Assembly: GCA_017624085.1 (NCBI GenBank)
Contig: JAGANU010000006.1
Coordinates: 19,050 to 83,049 of the forward strand
Direction: 5' to 3'
From: Coprococcus sp.
GTDB taxonomy: Bacteria; Bacillota_A; Clostridia; Lachnospirales; Lachnospiraceae
DNA length: 64,000 nt
Below are positions 61,501-64,000 of the stretch, piece after piece. The number at the start of each line of letters is the position of its first letter. The stretch's first letter is position 1. Position numbers and translations under genes: made by a program. The notes below the pieces were generated by a model that saw nothing but the letters and a program-made list of their open reading frames with translations, searched no databases and had not been told where the DNA came from.

Positions 61501-62082
61501 TATATCATTGACACGGCTCAGATTGTCTCTTTCAGCCTCAAGAGACTTTTCCGCAGCAGCCTTGTTTTTCTTGAACTTTACAATTCCAGCCGCCTCATCA
61601 AAAAGCTCTCTTCTCTCCTCTGGCTTACCGTTTAGAATCTTCTCAATCTGACCCTGTCCAATTATGGAATAACCTTCTTTTCCAATACCTGTATCAAAAA
61701 ACAGGGAGGTAACATCCTTAAGCCTGCTGACAGTACCATTAATAAGGTACTCTGACTCACCGGATCTGTATACTCGTCTCGCTACAGTCACCTCATTATA
61801 GTCTATTGGCAGACTGTGATCACTGTTATCAAGAGTGATTGCAACATATGCTGACCCCTGTGGCTTACGAAGCTCTGTCCCTGAAAAGATTACATCCTCC
61901 ATCTTTGAGCCTCTAAGGCTTTTTGCGCTCTGCTCCCCTAAAACCCATCTTACAGCATCCGCTACATTACTCTTACCTGAACCGTTTGGTCCAACAATAC
62001 AAGTAATACCATGGTTAAATTTAAAAACGATTTTATTGGCAAATGACTTGAAGCCATTTACCTCTATACTCTTTAAATACAT
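58525..62082 (-). CDS. smc: Chromosome partition protein SMC
   Basis: 1185-residue condensin ATPase. N-terminal Walker A GPNGSGKSNVADAV, coiled coils from about 170 to 500 and 680 to 1020, hinge with YDGYGNSIRRVMEQ and GGSMTGG, and C-terminal signature LSGGEKSLTAIALLF with Walker B CLLDEIEAALDD. Length is typical. Starts 3 bases after rnc; followed by ftsY. Confidence 0.98.
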   Translation of the reverse strand: MYLKSIEVNGFKSFANKIVFKFNHGITCIVGPNGSGKSNVADAVRWVLGEQSAKSLRGSKMEDVIFSGTELRKPQGSAYVAITLDNSDHSLPIDYNEVTVARRVYRSGESEYLINGTVSRLKDVTSLFFDTGIGKEGYSIIGQGQIEKILNGKPEERRELFDEAAGIVKFKKNKAAAEKSLEAERDNLSRVNDILKELEKQVGPLKEQSETARKYLAFKSELRNLDANAFLLEVEKLKEALEEDRKRLEIVNGDIEDNRRAYEQTKEEYEQIERTLEELNSEIDLSKNQIHEAKLNRERLEGEINVLNQQIITHRMTDQSTQEQIDRINSQIEANERELKGYTSEKQGLGDSVTDIEALLDKARKESEDLEKYIEDCQREIEDCKSDIIEYVHESGTLQAKVGRYDAMLENINFRKTQLNQRLLQFKSDDATDRKEYDSLLTQLKELEEAVKLILDDLDTNTASLNDNQERNKANRELIHNTNERLSATRSKLEALRNITERYDGYGNSIRRVMEQKQWNPGILGVVADIITVKQQYEIAVETALGGSIQNIVTEDDATAKRMISYLKTNKLGRATFLPLNTITVRGQINKEVLSLEGVIGVASDLVDNDPRYDTLVKNLLGRIIVVDNIDNALKVARKYNQSLRLVTVEGELINPGGSMTGGAFKNSSNLLGRKRELDELKEEITNLNATAQAAAKLDEELKESREHLKAEIERGNRELQEAYLKKNTLSISAEQIKEKLDETERVFASIEKEISELNNQINEININKSQLADNNKKHEQLKLQAEERITELESHSQEDKDKLAECNRRVSELLISYNSIMQKDEFIESNINRINEEIERCKNELMEYTSKGSSSAMLINELEEKIKAIKKSIEDTTQSIADVEERLSSYIQNREELTKNHKEFFDKREELSEKITGLEKDSYKLETAISKNSEKSDELCSYMWEEYEITYNTARDMKDDNLSDLTSLKKEIAAVKAKIKSLGDVNVNAIEDYKEVSERYEFLKTQHDDIVLAETNLVNIIGELEKSMQEQFTQKFKEIQTMFDRVFKELFGGGRGALELVDSDDLLETGIRIIAQPPGKKLQNMMQLSGGEKSLTAIALLFAIQSLKPSPFCLLDEIEAALDDSNVRRFARYLDRLTKDTQFIVISHRKGTMEAADILYGITMQEKGVSTLVSVNLIENDLDK

Positions 62083-62085
62083 ATT

Positions 62086-62772
62086 TTATCCCTGCTTCTT
62101 CATTAATTGTAACAATGCCTTGTACGCTGCCATCTGTTCAGATGCTTTTCTGTTAGTTCCCTCGCCTACGGCTGTCGGCGCTCCGCCAACATAAGCCTCT
62201 GATACAAACATTTTACTGTGCTCCGGTCCATTTTCACTTATGAGCTTATATTCAAGCTTAACGCCCTGCCTCTGGCAATACTCCTGAAGCTGAGTTTTTG
62301 CATCGTAAAAAAGGGACTTTGTATCAATATCATCAAGTAAAAATCTATGTACAAACCTCTTTGCAGGCTCCATACCTCCATCGAGATATATAGCGCCAAG
62401 CACTGACTCAAACAAATCACACAAAATAGATCTTCTGCTTCTTCCCCCGGTCTGCTGTTCACCCTTGCTCAGCCTTACATATTCACCATATCCAAGACTC
62501 TCCGAGATCTGAGACAGAGTAAATTCACACACAAGACTGGCTCTTAGCTTTGTAAGCCTGCCCTCCTCGTATTCCTTCTTATTAACAAACAAAAATTCAC
62601 TTACAATAAATTCCAATATGGCATCGCCAAGAAACTCCGTTCTTTCATAGGATTCAATACCTTTTACCTTAACCTCATTTGCAAAGGAAGTATGGGTCAA
62701 CGCAGTAACTAAAAGCTCTTTATTGTTAAAGATATACCCTATCCTGTTTTCAAGATTACTTAAATCCTTCAT
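62086..62772 (-). CDS. rnc: Ribonuclease III
   Basis: 228-residue double-strand RNA endonuclease for rRNA processing. Catalytic signature ERTEFLGDAILEFIVSE, downstream acidic residues in DLFESVLGAIYLDGG, and a C-terminal dsRNA-binding domain (KTQLQEYCQRQG ... GGAPTAVGEGTNRKASEQMAAYKALLQL). Its ATG overlaps the plsX stop by one base. acpP, often found between plsX and rnc, is absent here. Confidence 0.97.
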   Translation of the reverse strand: MKDLSNLENRIGYIFNNKELLVTALTHTSFANEVKVKGIESYERTEFLGDAILEFIVSEFLFVNKKEYEEGRLTKLRASLVCEFTLSQISESLGYGEYVRLSKGEQQTGGRSRRSILCDLFESVLGAIYLDGGMEPAKRFVHRFLLDDIDTKSLFYDAKTQLQEYCQRQGVKLEYKLISENGPEHSKMFVSEAYVGGAPTAVGEGTNRKASEQMAAYKALLQLMKKQG

Positions 62773-63782
62773 TATGCATTTTCACCGCCAAGCTTTTCTG
62801 CAATTTTTTCATTTACTCCGGCCTCTTTAAACCTGATACACTGATATATTGCACTCTTTACCTCCTGATCATGGGAATTACCATGAATTTTTACAACAAG
62901 GCCCTTCAGTCCAAGAAGTGGCGCACCGCCCTTTGTCTTCGCATTAAAGCGCTCCTTAAGTCCGTTCAGCGAGCTCTTCACAAGAAGGCCTCCAATCTTT
63001 GACTTTAAAGATGACATGATGGACTTCTTTATCTCGCCAAGAAGCATTTTTGCAAGTCCTTCATACAGCTTAAGAATTACATTTCCAACAAATGCCTCAC
63101 AAACGATTACGTCAGCAGCACCATTTGGAATCTCACGAGCCTCTATGCTTCCTATAAAGTTTATGTCCTTACACTCCTTTAACAAAGGATAGGTTTCCTT
63201 CACAAGAGCATTGCCCTTCTCCTCCTCTGCGCCAATATTTACAATGGCAACTCTTGGATTCTTAACATTCTCAATATTTTCCATATATATAGAGCCCATC
63301 TTTGCAAACTGAAGCAAATGCTCCGGTCTGGCATCTACATTTGCACCACAATCTATAAGAAGGGAGTATCCATTTGAAGTAGGAAGAAGCGGAGCAAGTG
63401 GTGATCTTTTAACACCCTTTGCACGACCTACAACAAGCTGTCCTCCTGCAAGTATGGCACCTGAGCTTCCTGCTGAAATAATAGCATCTGCCTCATTATT
63501 CTTTACCATATTCATTCCAACAGTAAGGGAAGAATCCTTCTTTGTTCTTACCGCCTGCACAGGAGCCTCATGGCATGATATTTCCTCAGTGCAGTTCTTG
63601 ATCTCAAGCTTCTTTTCATCATATGTGTACTTTGAAAGCTCCTTCTTTATAACATCCTCTTTTCCTGTCAGAATAATATGTGCCTTTGCGCCTTCATTTA
63701 TAGCATCAACAGCACCTTTAATAATCCACTCCGGGGCATAATCTCCACCCATGGCATCTACAACAATTCTTGTTTCTTCCAT
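62772..63782 (-). CDS. plsX: Phosphate acyltransferase PlsX
   Basis: 336-residue peripheral membrane enzyme making acyl-phosphate from acyl-ACP for phosphatidic acid synthesis. IVVDAMGGDYAPEWIIKGAV at the N-terminus, ISAGSSGAILAGG, LLIDCGANVDARPEHL and IVCEAFVGNVILK are diagnostic. RBS AAGGAG precedes the ATG. First gene of the large - strand array, with a strong promoter about 110 bases upstream. Confidence 0.97.
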   Translation of the reverse strand: MEETRIVVDAMGGDYAPEWIIKGAVDAINEGAKAHIILTGKEDVIKKELSKYTYDEKKLEIKNCTEEISCHEAPVQAVRTKKDSSLTVGMNMVKNNEADAIISAGSSGAILAGGQLVVGRAKGVKRSPLAPLLPTSNGYSLLIDCGANVDARPEHLLQFAKMGSIYMENIENVKNPRVAIVNIGAEEEKGNALVKETYPLLKECKDINFIGSIEAREIPNGAADVIVCEAFVGNVILKLYEGLAKMLLGEIKKSIMSSLKSKIGGLLVKSSLNGLKERFNAKTKGGAPLLGLKGLVVKIHGNSHDQEVKSAIYQCIRFKEAGVNEKIAEKLGGENA

Positions 63783-63890
63783 AATAATACTCCTTCTGAC
63801 CTTTGTCTGATAAACTCTATCACATATATTTGTATACTAAAAAACGCCATACAACCAGTATTCTACAAATGAACATAGGCGCACAAAAGT

Positions 63891-63919
63891 ATTATATATT
63901 TGTATATTGTTAAAGTCAA
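63891..63919 (-). promoter_or_regulatory. Sigma-A promoter of the plsX operon
   Basis: On the - strand TTGACT (63919-63914), 17 bases, TATAAT (63896-63891). About 110 bases upstream of plsX; no rpmF or DUF177 gene, common upstream of plsX, is visible. Confidence 0.88.
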
Positions 63920-63973
63920 ATACTTATGTCCTGTCTTAAGCAATAAACAAACAATGTAAAATACCGAAAAAAT

Positions 63974-64000
63974 GTGTCAGCGGGGACAGGTTCCTTGACA
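63974..64000. repeat. REP-like hairpin, cut by the window edge
   Basis: GTGTCA (63974-63979) faces TTGACA (63995-64000) around a core GGGGACAGGTTCC. This core recurs in many genomes as part of REP palindromes linked to RAYT (IS200-like) transposases. Only one copy is visible and the element may continue outside. Confidence 0.5.

Noticed and set aside
1..64000. CRISPR arrays, tRNA/rRNA genes, prophage or complete insertion sequences
   Set aside because: No regularly spaced repeats, no tRNA cloverleaf or rRNA sequence, and no transposase or phage structural gene was recognised; the only recombinase looks Xer-like.

Overview
The window is a dense stretch of chromosome from a low-GC Gram-positive anaerobe, most likely a spore-forming Lachnospiraceae (Clostridia). 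This rests on AT-rich sigma-A promoters, strong AGGAGG ribosome sites, frequent TTG/GTG starts, sporulation-type genes (yqfC, yqfD, a BofC-like protein), a Firmicutes-style L27 leader with its Prp protease, and gene orders typical of Clostridia. I cannot name a species. I found no rRNA, tRNA, CRISPR array, prophage or intact insertion sequence.

Left part (1-38.8 kb, all + strand). It opens with the 3' part of alaS and monocistronic rpsU. Next come yqfC-yqfD-phoH-ybeY and a DUF3048 lipoprotein, a BofC-like protein, two flavoproteins, proB (without proA), DUF896, 5-formyl-THF cyclo-ligase, a patatin, miaB-mutS-mutL-miaA, a PLP lyase and radC. A long envelope and division block follows: mreC-mreD-PBP2-minC-minD-minE-rodA-mgsA-D,D-carboxypeptidase, then an HlyD-like protein-yggS-sepF-divIVA-aroB-lspA-rluD. 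The left part ends with a cytidylate-kinase-like gene and a secreted fibronectin/Ig-type protein.

Switch zone (38.8-42.7 kb). Coding direction flips here. It holds a TtcA-family gene, a XerS-like tyrosine recombinase with a dif-like 44-bp imperfect palindrome just upstream, a small membrane LysM protein and a divergent lexA. The lexA/LysM intergenic region carries an array of LexA-type boxes. One box fills the spacer of a TTGACT-17-TATAAT promoter, so the LysM protein is very probably an SOS cell-division inhibitor of the YneA type. Convergent gene orientation, a Xer recombinase and a dif-like site together suggest that this may be the replication terminus. That is a hypothesis.

Right part (42.7-64 kb, all - strand). 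Reading leftward on the - strand, plsX-rnc-smc-ftsY-ilvA-RACo-like-MBL hydrolase-ACT-PFL-TIGR03960-TIGR03936-RNase G/E run as one tight array from a strong promoter at 63.9 kb. Then rplU-prp-rpmA follow with their own promoter and terminator, then obgE-yhbY-nadD-yqeK-rsfS-HD-GYP. The extreme right edge carries a truncated REP-like hairpin.

Overall this is mainly core genome: translation and tRNA modification, mismatch repair, wall synthesis and division-site placement. The most notable parts are the XerS/dif-like locus and the SOS module in the switch zone.
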